In this document: one piece after another, positions 14,420-26,100 of the stretch
Numbering within the stretch: the stretch's first letter is position 1
Layout of the letters: every line of letters starts with the position of its first letter
DNA from: a virus
DNA length: 57,208 nucleotides
Direction: 5' to 3' (one strand)
IMG/VR virus record: IMGVR_UViG_3300020220_000058
Span: 1 to 57,208 of that record
Translations under genes and position numbers: made by a program
The notes under the pieces: model-generated
Seen by the model: only the letters and a program-made list of their open reading frames with translations
Databases searched by the model: none
Told to the model about the DNA's origin: nothing

Positions 14420-16522
14420 ATGGCTTGGAATTCTCCGGTAAATAAATCCCTTTCCAATGAGAGTAATAAAGAAATAGGCCCAGGAGCACCAGTAGCCAAC
14501 AATCCCGGACTTGCGGGGAGGGCATATAGGGATTCCTGGGACATTGAAAGGGCATACCGAGAAGGGATGCAGAAAGTCACGTGGGTGGCTAGATGTATCG
14601 ACGCAATTGCCGGGAACCAGGCAAGACTCCCAATAATCCTCAGAAAAGATAACTCTCCAGATGGCGAGATTCTTTCAAAAAGGGCTTCTCAAAACTCCGA
14701 GTTAATGGAGATTCTCAATACAAAATCGAACATCGGAGAAAACGCCTTCATCTTCAGATACAGACTTTCGGCACAGATACTTCTTGGAACTCGCGGTGCA
14801 TTTGTGGAGAAGGTGCGAGGAAGGGACGGCGGGATAGTTGGACTGAACCTTCTTCCCGCACAGTCAACGGCGCCAATACCAGATGCAAAAAAGTTTGTTT
14901 CTGGTTATGAGGTGACAATGCCGTATGGACAAAAAGTCATACTGAAAAAAGAGGACGTAACCTGGATTAGAAGGCCTCATCCACTCGACCCATACCTGTC
15001 CTTAACTCCCCTTGAATCAGCTGGCGTTGCTATAGAGATAGAAAATCTAGCGAAGCTCTACAACAGAAACTATCTCCTGAACGACGGCAGACCTGGCGGG
15101 CTGCTTGTTCTCCGTGGGGAAATAGATGATGACGACAAAGAAGAGCTGCGCAGCAGATTCAGGGGGAACCTATCGCGTGTTGGATATACATCCGTTATCT
15201 CTTCTGATGATGGCGTTGATTATGTAGACACATCCGCAAATCCAAGAGACGCTGCCTACATACAGATGAGGCAGTTAACTAAGGAGGAAATTCTTGCATC
15301 ATTCGGAGTTCCAGAGTCTGTTATTGGAAACGCTTCCGGTAGAACGTTTAGCAATGCTTCGGAAGAGATTCGTGTCTTTTGGATGGAGACGATGCTTCCC
15401 CATTTGGAGATTCTTTCACGGGGTCTAGACGAACTAGACGATAAGAACTACGTCGATTTCGACACAAGCGAAGTTCCAATCCTGATGCTCTACAAGCAGG
15501 AAAGACATCGCTATTTGATGGATGAATTCCAAAACGGCCTAATCAGCAACAACGAGTACAGAATTCTTTCCGGAAGAAAAGAAACAGAGTCAGACCTTGC
15601 TGATTCGCTATTGCTCAATCCAAACCTGATTCCGATTGCCAATACTAAGAAGAAAATGGAGGATAAAGCTTCCGCGACCGTCCCTGGTGCTCCAGGTATG
15701 CCGGGGATGCCTCCGGGTATGCCGGGGATGCCCCCAGGTATGCCGGGGATGCCTCCGGGTCCAGAGCAGATGGTGCCAGGTGCCGATGGCCAACCACTTG
15801 ACCCAAATACTATGGCTGGGGCAATGGCGGAAGTTACGGCGCAGGGTGGCGGGGAGTTGGCACAAGCGCCGATACCGGGTCTACCCACTCCCCCGCAGCC
15901 AGAAGCAATGCCAGCAGGAATGTCAACGGGAATGGCACCAGTTCCATCGGGAGCAGCCTCAATCGATAATGCGGATATTCAGACCAAATCAGAGCAAGAA
16001 GTTGAGGTGCAGAGATGGGAAGAGATTCTCTATCGGAGCATAGAGAGGGTTCTTGAAAGACAGCAGCGCGTTGTTCTCGAGAAGTCGAGCGGTGCAAAGG
16101 CCAAAAAAGCACTTGTGGCCGGAACTATCGATATTCCATCAATACTTCACTCCGAGACATGGGATAGACAATTTGAGGACGACATCAAGCCGGTCATAAC
16201 AGCAATAATCAAGGAATCTCAGGCAGCATCGGGTGTGAAGATTTCTAGGAAATCCTCCAAAAATCATTTAATTGAATCTGATGTTTCTGTTCAGGTTGAG
16301 TCTCAGATGGAGAGAATCAAGTCGATTAACTCCGAAATGACATCAGAAATAACAAATATCATGCTTGCCTCTCTTTCAGTTATCGGTGAAGAGCAGAGAG
16401 TGAGCACATTTAGGTCGAATATCGTCTCGCTGTACACCAATTTGCTTGGGAAAAGACTCCCAGAGATTGCCGAGGACGAAACTCGTAGGGCCTGGCTATT
16501 CGGCCAACACTTAACTAGATAA
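14420..16522 (+). CDS. Portal protein
   Basis: A 700-residue portal of the HK97-like group. Residues 45-420 have the family features: 'VARCIDAIAGNQARLPI' near residue 52, 'NAFIFRYRLSAQILLGTRGAFVEKV' (about residues 110-135), 'LYNRNYLLNDGRPGGLLV' near residue 212, and the clip/crown region 'LTKEEILASFGVPESVIG' (about residues 285-302). An insertion near residues 420-450 repeats Gly-Met-Pro-Gly-Met-Pro-Pro three times. The C-terminal 250 residues form a long helical extension, longer than typical portals, which contains Ser-Ser-Gly after Lys rather than a hydrophobic residue. It forms the dodecameric DNA entry ring. Confidence 0.9.
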   Translation: MAWNSPVNKSLSNESNKEIGPGAPVANNPGLAGRAYRDSWDIERAYREGMQKVTWVARCIDAIAGNQARLPIILRKDNSPDGEILSKRASQNSELMEILNTKSNIGENAFIFRYRLSAQILLGTRGAFVEKVRGRDGGIVGLNLLPAQSTAPIPDAKKFVSGYEVTMPYGQKVILKKEDVTWIRRPHPLDPYLSLTPLESAGVAIEIENLAKLYNRNYLLNDGRPGGLLVLRGEIDDDDKEELRSRFRGNLSRVGYTSVISSDDGVDYVDTSANPRDAAYIQMRQLTKEEILASFGVPESVIGNASGRTFSNASEEIRVFWMETMLPHLEILSRGLDELDDKNYVDFDTSEVPILMLYKQERHRYLMDEFQNGLISNNEYRILSGRKETESDLADSLLLNPNLIPIANTKKKMEDKASATVPGAPGMPGMPPGMPGMPPGMPGMPPGPEQMVPGADGQPLDPNTMAGAMAEVTAQGGGELAQAPIPGLPTPPQPEAMPAGMSTGMAPVPSGAASIDNADIQTKSEQEVEVQRWEEILYRSIERVLERQQRVVLEKSSGAKAKKALVAGTIDIPSILHSETWDRQFEDDIKPVITAIIKESQAASGVKISRKSSKNHLIESDVSVQVESQMERIKSINSEMTSEITNIMLASLSVIGEEQRVSTFRSNIVSLYTNLLGKRLPEIAEDETRRAWLFGQHLTR
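15695..15760 (+). repeat. 21-base tandem repeat in the portal gene
   Basis: Three copies of a 21-base unit encode (Gly-Met-Pro-Gly-Met-Pro-Pro) x3. The copies differ at a few third positions. It makes a flexible Pro-rich linker between the portal core and its C-terminal extension. Such units change copy number easily. Confidence 0.85.
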
Positions 16523-16547
16523 TTTTTAGTAAATAGTTTACTAAAAA
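16523..16547. promoter_or_regulatory. Perfect 11-bp inverted repeat between portal and polyprotein genes
   Basis: TTTTTAGTAAA (16523-16533) and TTTACTAAAAA (16537-16547) are exact reverse complements around a 3-base spacer TAG, starting on the base after the portal stop codon. It could be a dyad operator or a weak bidirectional terminator with A/T-rich arms. A 3-base loop and lack of GC make the operator reading as likely as the terminator reading. Confidence 0.55.
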
Positions 16548-16610
16548 CACTGCAAAAACACCGAAACTTTCAATGAGCACGAGCTTTCGTCGTTTATTAT
16601 CTTTCTTTGA

Positions 16611-16622
16611 CAAAGGAGTCTC
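16611..16622 (+). promoter_or_regulatory. Strong ribosome binding site for the giant polyprotein
   Basis: AAAGGAG at 16612-16618 lies four bases before the ATG at 16623. It is one of the best Shine-Dalgarno sequences in the window and fixes the start of the 4736-residue gene. The 100-base gap before it holds the inverted repeat but no ORF. Confidence 0.75.
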
Positions 16623-17159
16623 ATGTCAAAATCCTTCGTGAATCCTGAAATTCAGTACAAAGCTGCCACTCAGGGTGCAATAAACCTAGACGAAGCCAGG
16701 GGCATAGTCGAGTGTTTCGTGGCAGGAATTGGCAACAAGGACTCCGTTGGCGATGTTTGCGCCCCTGGGGCATTCGCCAAAAGCCTATTGCGCCGGAAAC
16801 CAAGAGTTGTGTGGGGCCATAACTGGAACGACCCAATCGGCAAGGTTCTAGAAATTTACGAAGTTCCAGCAAACGACCCAAGACTTCCGAGCAAGATGAG
16901 AGCAGCGGGTATTGGTGGGCTCTACGCAAAAGTTCAATTCAACCTAATGTCAGAAAAAGGCAAGGAAGCATTTGCGAGTGTTGCATTCTTTGGCGAAGAG
17001 CAGGAATGGTCAATTGGGTATAAGACAATCAACGCAAAATTTGACCAGCAGATGCAGGCGAATGTTCTATTTGAGGTAGAGCTTTACGAGGTGAGCCCTG
17101 TTCTTCACGGTGCAAATCAATTGACTGGAACAATATCTGTTAAGTCGGATGAAAATAAT
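16623..17159 (+). other. Polyprotein segment 1: HK97/S78 prohead protease domain
   Basis: Residues 1-179. 'VVWGHNWNDPIGKV' places the family His at residue 66, and 'EWSIGYK' places the nucleophile Ser at residue 130; 'LYEVSPVLHGAN' (about residues 155-164) is the closing strand-helix with a second His at 162. This is the family that trims scaffold and capsid during head maturation. In related phages it is a stand-alone protein of about 200 residues; here the frame continues for 4500 more residues without a stop. Confidence 0.9.
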
Positions 17160-20100
17160 GCCACCGCAGTGATGGAAAGGGCTGTTAGTTCCATCGCGAA
17201 TGCCGATAGTGAAAATTCTCCGGAACTAAAAGAGGTTCTATACGCACTCAGAAATATTGCTTCCATGATTTCCGATAACGAGAAGCATGAGTATGGAATG
17301 CCCTCAGTAATGCCTTCAGCAAATAGACAACCTATTCCATCAATGCCAAGCCCTGCTCCGTCCACGGCGCCGAGGTCAGTAGTCAAGCCAACAAGACCAT
17401 CTATCCCTGAAAACCCCATGGTAGTTGCTCTTCGCCGTGAGCTGGTCGCAAGAACTGGGTCGAACATAATTGTTCGCTCTGCTGGAGACAATGTTGTTGT
17501 ATTTGACCGAATTATGAGCGACGGTTCGTCTTGCACGTACAGACTTGCGTATCACTATGCAGATGGTGAATTCATGTTTGGTAAGCCAGAGAAGGTCAAC
17601 GCGCAGACCGTTTACACTCCCGAGACTCCTGGGGCACCAGGAGATGCATACTGGGGAGACGATTACTCAGAAACACCAAAGTCATTGCAATCTGGTGATT
17701 TTTGGAGTGCCGGTTTTTATAGCGAGCTGACCTCGCAGCCAGACACAAGCAATGCCCTCATGGAGGTGATAGAGAGTCTTCAACATCTAATCAATGAAAA
17801 ATCGGAATACGTAATACCAGTAGAGCCGGCAGAGGCTTTTGAGTTAAGGCAAATGATTGACCCAGTTCTCGAGTATTACAACGCTGACGCCAGAGTAACC
17901 GAGGAGGGGATTGTAGTTAAGTCAGCACACAATCCAGAGCTAATTGAAGCTCTTGATGTCGCGACTAAGTCCGTGCTGGGAAAAATCCGAAGGGGCATTG
18001 GCGCTGGAAGGCGTCTTGATGCTCCAAACATTGGTGGCGGTAAAGGTCGTAGCAGAGCAGCGCGAGCAATTGGCGCAGCAACTGGCGGTGTAGCTGGAAA
18101 TCTAGACCCTTCAAAAATATCTCTCAACGACCCGGACGGAGACGGGTGGGCCAGAGAGGGTTCAAGAAATCCTGTTTGGGTTGGGTTTAAAAAAGCAGTA
18201 GAAAAAATTGCGGGCAGCGTTGGCCGGAAGAAGAAGCCATCAAAAGACAAGCAAAGGGCCCGCTCTGCTGTTAATGCAGATAAACCCGGTCCGCCGAGAG
18301 TAAGGTCCGGAGCGCCGTGGGATGCTCCATTAACTCCTGCTCCGCCTCGTCCTAGCAGAGTGACGCTTACAGATGATGCTGGAGCAAGACTAAGAGAACT
18401 CGGCAAAGAAAGAGCCAGAGAGCTTGGCTTTGACAGAAACATTGACCCCGTCCTTCCAAGACCGCGCAAGAAACTTACAAACCAAGTATCCGCTGCCCCA
18501 CGCCCTGGAGAGGGCAGAAGTAGGGCATCGGGCGAATCAATTGCGAATGCAATACGTCGCTCAAAGAGCGCACCAAACCCTGTCCTTGGCCAGGAAATGG
18601 CAAATGATGTAGCTAAGTTCGGCTACCCGGAAGAGATGTCAACGGATGACCTAGTGAGAACGGTCGGCAAATTTAGAGGAGAAATAGCCAAGGCTAGAGA
18701 GAATCTAGAAAAGATTCAGGCAGATAGAGACTCTGGCAAAAAAGTATCTTCTTCAGAAATCGGAAAAGCTAGACAAAGTGTCGACTCCCTCCGTCAGAGA
18801 GCGTCTGTTTACTCATCCGAAATATCAAAGCGCGACAAAATAAAAGGTTCCGACAGATTCTCTTCAGGAAAAGCCATTACCCCAGAAGACAGACGCAAAA
18901 GAAGACATGCTCCGCTGGGTACAACTGGAGAATTTGACCTTCCAGACGAAGTTGCCACAAGAAATAAGCACGAAGAGTTTGTAGCAGAATTTAGAAAAAA
19001 CAACGGATTTTGGCTGGATATCCCAAGAGAGGGAACCGTCGCTTCAATGAATACGTCGGAGGAGTGGCAGAGGGCTAGAGAAATAGCAACAAACGTCGGG
19101 ATTCTTGAGTGGCAGGAAAATGAAAGAAATAGAAGGCCGAAGGGTTTTAGCGAAAAAGCGCGTTCGTCCATGGACTACCTAACATGGTTCGGTGGATATA
19201 CAAAGCGCCTTGGTGACTATCTCGATAGGGAAGAGTCCAGTGAAAATGTAACCGATGACGAACTTGCTGGTGCAAGGGCGGCAGTACTAGATGCATTGGC
19301 ATTCAGAATGGCAACGCCAACTGGTCCAGAAAGCCAAAATACGCTTGCGGCAATGCTCGCAGACGCCGGATTCGGTCCAAATGGAAAACACGAAAAAGCA
19401 TTCGGTGGGCGCAAGAAATCCAGCGTTGTTGGATTCTCTTCTGGTCGCGGAAACAGAGTAGACACTCGAGTGCTAGACCAACTTATGAACGATGGTAAAG
19501 AGGTCAGCGACGATGACGTGAAGGCAATACTTATGCCTAACGCCGGCATATTGATGCATCCAGAATATAACGACAGAACCGGCGAGGTATCTCTTGGCTG
19601 GAAGAACGTCCTAGAATCCTCATTAGAGGACAGGAGTTTCAATAGGGGTTCCCAGAGGGCGATGATTCGCCTTGACGATGAGGGTTATCAAAAATTTACA
19701 GAGGCACTAGAAGCAGCAAATGGAGAGCTGACCCCATCGGACGGCCTGCCATCTAGCTCAAGAAGCGTAAGGGACAGGGAATACCCATATTCATGGGGCA
19801 AGTCTCGAATGGGGGCTTTTTCATCTGGGCGCAAGTATCCACCAGAAATAGAAGACGAGCTTGTATTCGATTCCGAACTGGGCGGCAATAGAGCAGCAGA
19901 CAGAATCAATACCGAAAATGTCGACATGGAGATAGTTCCATCTTCCGATATTGGCCTTGATGGTCCAGATGATGGAGCATGGACTGTTGTCGGCATGTAC
20001 AGGGGAGAAGACTATGGCTCCGTCGACTACATCTATGAACTAGATACTTTTGATTCGGTAGAAGAAGCAAGACGCTTCATAGAGACATTTGACAGATTGA

Positions 20101-23100
20101 TAGATGAGGAAATTAGACCTGGCGACCCAGATTTCTTCCTCGATATAGATAACTACAACAAAGACAACAAAATATCCCTGGATGATGACCTTGACTCCGC
20201 TATATCTAAGGCTGTTCAGTCAAGAAAAGATAGAGAGAACGACCCATACGACTATGGCAGTCTCCTGTCATCAGTTCTTTCCGACAGGTCATTAAACCTT
20301 TTTGGTGATGGAGAATCAAGATTCTCTTCCGGAAGAAACAAAGCAGAAAGACGCCAATCTGTCAAGAGAGTCATGGCAGAAGATATGGCCGATAGAGAGG
20401 TCAATCTAGGAATACTTTCTCGCCGCATGAAGGGTGAAACCCTGGACGAAGTAGGTAGAGCATACGGAATAGACAGGGGAACAGTCCGCCAAATGGAGAT
20501 GCGCGAGATGAAGCGTCTCAGGGATGGAGCAACACCAAGCGAAATACTTGCCTACAGAATGACAGGCCTCACACTCGACGATATGGGCAGAATGCTCGGC
20601 ATGTCCCGTGAAGAGGTTAGAAGAATCGAGTCTAGAGAAATAGCACGGATGAGACTCGGCGGTCGCGACGGAAGCGACGCGATATTCGAGGGTCGTAAAG
20701 CTGGTCTAAGCCGCAATTCAATCAAAAAGCTAACTGGCATGTCTATGGATGACATAGCGACTAAGGAAAGAAAAGGATTTGAGAGGGCCGTAACACGAGA
20801 AGATGTCTCTCATCAGATATTTGACAAATACGTAACTAGATTCGGCGAAGACGAACTAACTGATGCGGAACTTGCGGAGGAGCTAGGGGTTAGCGAAAGA
20901 ATTGTTTCCGAAGTTCGCGCGGGGGCAAAGAAAGACATACTCGATGCCCGTCGTGGCATGGACGAACACTACAGCAGCCTTCCGGAGCCAACCGACGAAG
21001 AGCTTCAGGAGATGGCAGACTACTATGCAAATGATTTTGCTAGAGAGCAGGGTTTTGGCTCCTATGCGGAGTATAAGGATTATGTTTCCAGTGTCGGCAG
21101 GGAAGACGATGGAGAGAGGCTGTCTTCTGGAGCAGGTAAGCGCGACCTTACATTTAGTCAAAAAGTTGGTCAAAGAGTATTTGAGGAAGCAGAAAAGATA
21201 GCCAAAGAAGACAATAGGGACATTTTCGACACCCTGGATTCGCTCGTCTTTGATGAGCGCATGGATTCAACGAATCGTAGAAAAGATTTCGATGTAGCAG
21301 AGATGTATTCTCACATTAATTCCCTTCTTTTCCCAGAGGGTGCTAGAGAAAGCAGGAAGCGCAGACTCTGGAGAAGAGAAAGACTCTCCTCTGGCAGAAC
21401 CGGTAGAGGTCGGAAGAATCGGCGACAGGGCAAATCAAATCAGGGAGCATGGTCAGAAGAGGACCTTCAGAGATTCCGCGATAGAAATGTTCTACGCGCC
21501 AAAACTCGTCCCGGAAAGCGCAAGGATGGCCCATCAGCGGAAGAATTCTCTTCTGGACGCAAGAGAATAGATACGGCCGGTAGTTCAGCGCTGACTGGAG
21601 CATTCTACGATGCCGACAACAAAAGGCTTGTTGTCGGATTCAACAAGGGTGGGGTATATGCCTATGACGGCGTAACCCCAGAAGACATAGAAGAGATGCA
21701 CAATGCCGAAAGCAAAGGTGCAGCTATGGCTTCTATCAAGAAGAAGTACAAAGGCGTAAGACTTTCAGAAGCGGACGACAGCTTTAAGGCCACCAAACAG
21801 GGTGACGAATGGGTTGTAAATCCAGATAACGAAACGACTTACTCAATATCCGAAGACGGTGGAGAGTTCTTTGTTCTGAGAACTTCTGGAAGCTACGCAC
21901 GCGATGGCGGCCAGTCTGGAGATGAGTACTACCATCCAGAGTCGTTTAAGAATATGGACTCCGCGATGAAGTGGGTCGAGCAGGACTTCCTGCCATCAAT
22001 AACTCCAGAACCGTGGGACGAAGATGACTACGATGTAGACAGGCTTTCATCTGGTGGGCCAGCTCGCGCCGCAGCCCAGATGCAATTTGATACTCGTAGA
22101 AGTAGAAAAGCGACAGAAATGACATACGACCCGCAAGACGGTCGTGTTGGAATAACTTATAACGATGGAAAGCAGAGATTCTTCTCCGAGGTGCCTTACG
22201 AGGTTGCTAGGGCGGCAGGCAATCCATCAAAAGATATAGACAACTTCATTGATGACCTAGAGCGCGGGAAAGTGGGCAAGGAGGGCGGAAGATTTAGTTC
22301 CGGTGCAAGCTCGGTGCCTCGCACTGACTTTGATTACTCCTATCAGAAGTTCCCACCGACAGAAGAGCAGGCAGTCATTGCGGATGCGGTGGCGACTGGC
22401 GAGAACGTAATTGTAAGAGCATTCGCCGGCACTGGCAAAACTTCTACTCTTGTAATGATTGCTGAGAGACTGAAGCGTCAGGACCCAAAGAAGAAAATCG
22501 TCTACATGGCGTTCAACAAGGACATCCAGCTTGAGGCTGAGGGAAAGTTCCCTGGCAATACAGAGTCACGAACAGGCGACTCCATATCGTGGAACTGGGT
22601 CAAGCAGACAATGGGCGAAGCCTTCACGGACAGAATGAAGGGCAACCCACCAGAAAGAGTGAAGTCAAAGGGAACAAGAAACAAGGATATATCTATTCAT
22701 TTCAAGATTAAACAAATGGAGCATCCGGACGGGCTAAAAGATGAGAAAACCGGAAACCCCATAGTCCTTGATGCTGTTGATGTTACAAAGCTTGTAAGAG
22801 AAGCGGTTAAAGAATTCCTTATTTCGGAAGACGATGAGATAGGCACACAGCACTTTAAGAAAATACAGAATGTTCCACCAGCTCTTTTGGGACATGCCAA
22901 AGCTATATGGGATGACATGAACGACCCTGATGGCGTGATGAAATTGGATAACTCCGTATTCACCAAGATGTGGGCACTATCTAGGCCTCAGCTCAGTGAC
23001 GGTGTCGGTCTATTCAAAGGAAAGCCATCAGTAATATTCTTTGACGAAGCTCAGGACATAAACCCAGTAATGGCAAAAGTCATGCGGGAACAGAACATCC

Positions 23101-26100
23101 AAGTTATATTTGTTGGAGATAGTTACCAGGCTATTTACGGATTCCGTGGAGCATCGGACAGTCTCGAGAAAGCGGAAGCCACATATGACTTGCCTCTCAC
23201 TGGGTCATGGAGATTCGACAGCAAGATAGCTGGATACGCAAACAGATTCCTAGCGTACATGGGTTCAAAAGATAGAATTCGTGGCGTAGGAAAGCCGGGT
23301 GATGGTGTTGTTGAACCAGAGTCGATGGTTGACCCAGATGCAATTCTGACAAGAAGTAACGGTGGGGCGCTACGTGCAGTTGTTGAGCAAATAAAAAACG
23401 GAAGAATCGTAGGGACTTCGGAAAACTTCAAGAAAGACCTAACGAAATTCGCATGGCACGCAATAAGTCTCAAGGCCGATAAGCCAGTAAAAAATCCACA
23501 TCCAGAACTAGAGGAATTCTCTTCATGGCAGGAGGTTACAGATGCAGCCAACGCCGAGGATGCAAGCCCTCGACTAAGAATGCTTGTACAGCTATTCAAT
23601 GACACACCAAACATTATCGAGATACTGGACCAAGTCGTTGTCGGTGGCAAGCTCAGGGGGGAATCTGGTGGAGGCTCCGGCAAGAGGATTCTTCCTAGCG
23701 AAGTAACAGATGGCTTTGAGATGTCCATAGACCCAAGCAGTCTGGGTAAATGGGCAGGAGACAAAAAGACATCCGTTTTGTACAAAAATGGAAAACTGTT
23801 CTTTCAGTTGCCATACACAGCAAAAGGCTCATCTGGTGATGACAGCAAAAAGAGCTGGATTAAAGAAAACTTAGGAAAAATCAATCGCTTTGAGTATGGC
23901 AAGCCAGAAGAGACTGGCGGCAAGTTTGCAGTATTCGTAGACGCAACACCAGAACAGGCTGCAAAACTTCTCTCCGGAATAACATCGGGTGATGCTCAGG
24001 AAGTAGACGTCATGGTAATGACGGCACACAGGTCAAAGGGTCTTGAGTTCGGAAAAGTTCAGCTTTACGGAGACTTCCCAAGACCAAGAAAGAACAAGAA
24101 TACCGGTGAGATGGAGTACCCAGCTCCGGAAGAGCAAAGACTTCAGTACGTTGCATCAACTAGGGCCATACGCGAACTAGACCCAGGCCCAACTTCATGG
24201 ATATATAACGAAACATCTGAAGATGACGAAAGCCCAGGCGTACCTAGTGGTTTCTCGTCTGGCGCAAAAGGTAACCCAATGCCGAGCGCCATTGGTAAGG
24301 ACATGGTTCTAGAAGACGGCGGCACATACGAAGACAACATGTTTAGGGGCACGTACGTTGCCGACTTTAATGGCGGGAAGATGGTAATCCAGCCGGCAGG
24401 CAGGGATTCGTGGGCTGTTTACAGGGCAGACTTTATGGGCGGCGAAGATGGGCCTTCTTACAACTTCAGCTATGGTCCACCAACGGACGAGTCTGAGTTC
24501 AGTTCACTCGCAGACGCATACGAGCATGTTCTCAATTATGTAAAAGACAACGACATAACGCTTGACCAGATGGATGGAAGTCGCCGCTCAAAGGGGAGTG
24601 AGTCCTTCTCGGTGGCAAAAATCGGAAACTCCGGTTCTGGAATATCTGAAAGATTTAGCTCAGGTCGCAAGAATGCCGATAAAAGATTAAAGGCAGCTAG
24701 AAAATTTTCAAGGGGGGGAGATGCCGATGATGATGGTCGTCTGTCTTCTGGAAAGAGAGATTCTGACGAAGGGTTCGCATCGGGCCGAATACTGTCTCGA
24801 CTTCGCGGCCGAGAAGAAACCACTCAGAAAGAAGCAGATGAACTCTATAAATGGGCGGCGGAAGCAAGCAAGAAGCGTCCCGACGACGAATACTTGAGTC
24901 GCGTTGTTGGTAAGGGCTCAGAATACGGAGAAGGTCTAGACGAAAAAGACTTCGAATACATACGCCAACAACAGCTCATTGATTTTATAGTCGATAACGA
25001 CCTGCACCTACGCGACCCGGAAGGAGCTGGTCGAATATTAGATATATGGACCGGTGAAAGCCGGGGAAGAATTAAAGATAAAGACTGGGAGGCCCTGTCG
25101 GAACTCCGATACCGGCGCCAACAGAGAGAGGACGACGCATTTAATCGTGAAGCATTAAAGGACGTTGCCGAATCGCAAGGCATGCCACGTGACGACCAGC
25201 AAAAACTTGCCATTTTTGCGTGGGCGGCTTCTCGATTTGGGAAATATCCACTGGTAGAAGACGTCGTGAGAGGTGGGAGAACAAACATCCCAAACAGCCT
25301 CGACGACAGAGAATGGAAATTTCTTAAAACCGAATGGCTCAACAGCGACGCTCCAGACCCACAACCACTCAACACTAGAATGACCAATGGTGACATGGGC
25401 CCAGATAGGTATCTAGAACAAGACTATCTAGCGTACATGCGCGAGAGCGGTATGACCGGCTTGCTGGAAAAGTACCAGACGCGAGGTGGACTGACCGGCA
25501 AAGATTGGGCTTATGTAAAGAAGTTACACGACGACCTTGGCCCAAGGGGATGGCGAAATCCAAAGAGTGCCTCATACAGGGGAATAACTAGAAAAGAAAG
25601 AAGGGAAATTGACAAAAAAACTGGACGCCTGAGTGATTGGGATGTTCTGACCGAGGCACAAAGAGCTTCACTAGAGAAGCGCAAGGAAAAATTCAACCTT
25701 ACAGAATCAATGGCCAACGCGCTTTCTTCAGGCCGTACCACCCCGAATAAGCCCAAACAGGATGATGGTCGTTTGTCTTCTGGCGGTGACCCTACTCCTG
25801 AACAGATTGAAGCGGAAGACAGAGAAAATAGGGCTGACTTCTACAAGAACAGCTCTGGTCTTTATGAAAATGAACTTGCCGAATGGCTGGATGCAAATCC
25901 AAGCAAGACAGAAAAAGACTATGAGTCAAGCCCTGAATTTGCAGAGAGACTTGACGATATGGACAGCATCATGGGCGATTTCGCCGATGCTGAGGCAGAA
26001 CGTCGTCTAGATGATTATGCAAATCGCATGTCGTCCGGGGGAAAGCCACCCCGTTATCCACGACCCCCCACGCTCGGAGCGTTTCTCGGTTCTACGGATG

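Noticed and set aside
15695-15760. Short tandem repeats that might be a CRISPR array
   Set aside because: Units are 21 bases, back to back without spacers and in frame in the portal gene. They encode a Pro/Met/Gly linker.
16076-16100. Ser-Ser-Gly in the portal C-terminal extension
   Set aside because: Preceded by Lys rather than Phe/Leu/Met. It could be a weak site but does not match the profile.
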